NCBI GenBank assembly: GCA_013289585.1
Contig: JABCZR010000005.1
Coordinates: forward strand, 110,117-174,116
Length of the DNA stretch: 64,000 bases
DNA from: Acidobacteriota bacterium
GTDB taxonomy: Bacteria > Acidobacteriota > Terriglobia > Acidiferrales > UBA7541
Direction: 5' to 3'
Below the pieces are notes generated by a model that saw only the letters and a list, made by a program, of their open reading frames with translations, searched no databases and had not been told where the DNA came from. Position 1 is the stretch's first letter. Each line of letters begins with the position of its first letter. The position numbers and the translations under genes are program-made. This document shows, piece after piece, positions 61,918 to 64,000 of the stretch.

Positions 61918-62080
61918 AGGGTGTGGCGCCGCAGGGCCGGCGCTAATTCGACATCGTGATTCTAGCCATTTTTTTTGCTTCTTCCGGAACTTTTTTCAGG
62001 ATTCCGGGATTATATAGACAGGCCAACACACGACCGGCTAGTCACCCTCCGTCAGACTGGCCGGCTTCCCCGCAAGGGGA

Positions 62081-62116
62081 AAATAAGGGAGGCGGGACGA
62101 CCTGGCCTGCCTCCCT
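62081..62116 (-). terminator. Rho-independent terminator downstream of the urate-oxidase-N-like gene
   Basis: On the minus strand AGGGAGGC pairs with GCCTCCCT (62086-62093 with 62109-62116, 15-base loop) and is followed by TATTTTCC. It lies 56 bases past the stop of the gene ending at 62173. Confidence 0.6.
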
Positions 62117-62172
62117 ATTCATTTTTCCCTTCGATTACTTTCTCCATATGACTTACCAGCTTTCACCCCGAA

Positions 62173-62955
62173 TCAACGCGGGATGGTGCTGAGGAATGGG
62201 TAGTGGCTGGCGGCGGCCATGAAGAAGAGCATGGGGAAGGAGAGCCAGAAGGAGGTGCGCGCGGTGAGATAGTTCCAGCGCATCAGGCGCTCGGCTTCGG
62301 GCGGCATGGGGACACCTTGTTGGGCGCTGAGGCGCGACCAAGCGATCAGGCGCTTCTGCACACGCCAGACGACTCCCCAAGTATTGAGCAGCATGACCAA
62401 GCCGAGGCCGCCGCCGACGCTGATGGCGAGGTGCGCGTTCGAAACGCTGGGGCCACCGTTCAAGGCGAGGACCAGCCAGGACGCGGCAATCACCACAACT
62501 GAAACTCCGATGACACGAAACCACAGGTTGTTGCGTATCCCGTTCGCGGGAAGCTGCAAGGCGTAGATGAACCCGTACGCGACGAGCCACACCAGCAGCC
62601 ACCACCCAAACCATTTGCCGATGAGCGAGAGGTCGCCCGCGAGTCTCGCATCCACTGAGAGATGAATCGTGAAATAACGGAGTCCTACCAGCACGGTCAC
62701 CAGTGCGGACGAACGAAACCAGCCCATCGCTCCGGGCATCAGCTCGGGATAAATCTTGATCCGCAGTTGGGGATCGCACTGTTTCATCGCGGGCGTGAGT
62801 ACCAGGTTGAAAAAGTAGAGCAAGCCGATCCAGATGATGCCGAAGACAAGATGCAGCCAGCGCAGCGCGATCATTTCGTTGGCGTGCGGGGTATCGAGGA
62901 AAGAGAAGTGCGGCTGCCATTCAGGAAAGGAAAGTGCAAAGAGATAAAATAGCAT
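62173..62955 (-). CDS. Urate-oxidase-N-terminal-like membrane protein
   Basis: This 260-residue protein starts at MLFYLFALSFPEWQPHFSF (GAGG upstream); an in-frame start 23 codons earlier is unlikely. About seven hydrophobic segments are visible. The conserved run RWLHLVFGIIWIGLLYFFNL, then TPAMKQCDPQLRIKIYPELM and WFRSSALVTVLVGLRYF matches the membrane domain (Urate_ox_N, PF06181) found at the N terminus of PuuD-type urate oxidases. The cytochrome c part of that enzyme is absent. Histidines in RWLHL and in HLSVDAR may bind heme. Activity is unknown. Confidence 0.8.
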   Translation of the reverse strand: MLFYLFALSFPEWQPHFSFLDTPHANEMIALRWLHLVFGIIWIGLLYFFNLVLTPAMKQCDPQLRIKIYPELMPGAMGWFRSSALVTVLVGLRYFTIHLSVDARLAGDLSLIGKWFGWWLLVWLVAYGFIYALQLPANGIRNNLWFRVIGVSVVVIAASWLVLALNGGPSVSNAHLAISVGGGLGLVMLLNTWGVVWRVQKRLIAWSRLSAQQGVPMPPEAERLMRWNYLTARTSFWLSFPMLFFMAAASHYPFLSTIPR

Positions 62956-63095
62956 GCATGCACCTCGAGGATCGTCAGGATTCGCCGGCAGAAACACCGT
63001 AGCAATCGTGCGACTAGCCGTCAATTGGGGTGGGCGTGGCCTCTGACTGACGCAATGCTCTCACGCCCAAATCCGCGCTTGGAACGCATCTTCGC

Positions 63096-64000
63096 TCACT
63101 GCGGCTTGGGTTGCGCCGAGAGCGCCTCGCGGAATAACGCCAGATTATATTTGTCTACGACAGCCGTGCCGGTATCCACCCAGCTCGGCAACGGGGCTAC
63201 CGGGGCAGTGCGCCAGTCCTTGAATTCCCGCACCGCGTTGTGGTGTAGGTCGTCAAGGAATTTGAGACCGTAGTAGCTCATCACATAAGGTTTCTGGGCG
63301 ATCGTCGACGCAATAGCGCCGCTTTCGATCAGCGCCAGTGTCTCCGGATCCTTGTCGAAGGCCACGATGGGTACTTTACCCTCCAGACTGAACTGATGGA
63401 GCGCGCTCGCGGCGCCCTGGCCTCCCGTCGCTTCCAGACAAATGATTCCGTCAATTTTTTCTTTTTTGTTAAGCAGCGCGTAGATCTGGTCAAAGGCGTT
63501 GCGCAAATCGCCCTTGTCATCGAGGATCTTTGCCAGCTTCAAGGCTGGAAAATTCTTCAGCGCGTCGGCCACGCCGGCCACGCGATCGTCCAGATTATTC
63601 TGCCCTGGAATGGTGATGACGACGATGTTTCCTTTGCCCGCTACCAGCGCCGCCATGCGCTTCAGGCTTTCTCTGCCGGCCTTGAAATTATCCGTGCCAA
63701 TGTACAGCACGCGTTTCGAATTAGGCACGTCCGCGTCCACGCAGATTACCGGAATGCCCTGCGCCACGGCTTTGTCAATCTCCGACTGGAAGACATCCTG
63801 TCGCGCCGCGGAGATGCAGATTCCCGCGGGGTGCTGTTCCACGGCCTGCCGGAAGATCACTACCTCCCCAGTGGGATCGTAAGTGGTCGGGCCCGTCAGT
63901 TCAGCCTTTACGCCGAGAGTTCTGGCCGCGTCCAGAAAGCCGGCCTGCGCCTCCTGCCAGTACGGCAGATTAATATTGGTAGCAACAAAGACGTAATGTT
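63096..64000 (-). CDS. Sugar ABC transporter substrate-binding protein, partial
   Basis: The frame is open to the window end, giving the last 300 residues (signal peptide and start are outside the window). The class-I periplasmic binding protein fold is clear: YVFVATNINLPYWQEAQAGF, GICISAARQDVFQSEIDKAV, IPVICVDADVPNSKRVLYIG and KVPIVAFDKDPETLALIESG. This is the RbsB/xylose-like pattern that binds sugars for an ABC importer. The permease and ATPase genes, if present, lie outside the window. It resembles the cytosolic binding protein at 41341 only in fold. Confidence 0.9.
   Translation of the reverse strand, partial: HYVFVATNINLPYWQEAQAGFLDAARTLGVKAELTGPTTYDPTGEVVIFRQAVEQHPAGICISAARQDVFQSEIDKAVAQGIPVICVDADVPNSKRVLYIGTDNFKAGRESLKRMAALVAGKGNIVVITIPGQNNLDDRVAGVADALKNFPALKLAKILDDKGDLRNAFDQIYALLNKKEKIDGIICLEATGGQGAASALHQFSLEGKVPIVAFDKDPETLALIESGAIASTIAQKPYVMSYYGLKFLDDLHHNAVREFKDWRTAPVAPLPSWVDTGTAVVDKYNLALFREALSAQPKPQ

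Overview
The window looks like part of a chromosome of an acidobacterium (phylum Acidobacteriota). It is GC-rich. It carries an alternative complex III plus caa3-type cytochrome oxidase operon, an 800-residue permease of the kind known as acidobacterial duplicated orphan permease, several ECF sigma factors and a sigma factor fused operonically to a Ser/Thr kinase. This assignment is an inference from gene content; there is no rRNA or tRNA gene in the window. No phage, insertion sequence, transposase or CRISPR array was seen.

Layout. 1-8319: 3' part of an alternative complex III operon (actC partial, actD, actE, actF), an uncharacterised membrane protein, a SCO-type copper chaperone and the four oxidase subunits ctaC, ctaD, ctaE and ctaF. 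This is one electron-transfer unit from quinol to oxygen. 8854-16014: uvrA, a small membrane protein, a deoxyhypusine-synthase-like gene, a CPBP protease, a VOC protein and mtnA. 16015-20571: small enzymes, two paralogous membrane proteins around a VOC protein, and an overlapping sigma factor/kinase pair. 20675-23316: two MacB-type permeases without an ATPase. 23464-25681: yebC, ruvC and a secreted protein. 26020-30152: glycosyltransferases with a truncated O-antigen polymerase. 30188-35328: a secreted protein, a metallophosphoesterase-cupredoxin-DUF2231 (broken) operon, and an ECF sigma/anti-sigma pair. 35523-43247: ADOP permease, a large DUF4139-like protein, a cytosolic binding protein, and an ECF sigma factor. 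43248-46731: a repeat-rich intergenic stretch, a toxin-antitoxin pair, two PilZ proteins and citrate synthase.

46892-50643 holds a pirin gene with a strong operator-bearing promoter. Convergent to it is a metal-export operon (RcnR/CsoR-type repressor, P-type ATPase, [2Fe-2S] protein) closed by a shared terminator. 50815-54463 holds a CadC-like/TPR regulator divergent from a cupin and a methyltransferase. 54592-55713 is serC.

The most interesting locus is 56063-59368: an HPr-kinase-like ATPase, a PqqD-like carrier, a radical SAM/SPASM enzyme, an unlisted 56-residue two-cysteine peptide and a Ser/His signal-peptidase-like protease. This is the layout of a ribosomally synthesised, radical-SAM-modified peptide (RiPP) pathway whose product class I cannot assign. 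The window ends with rnr, a urate-oxidase-N-like membrane protein and a partial sugar-binding protein.
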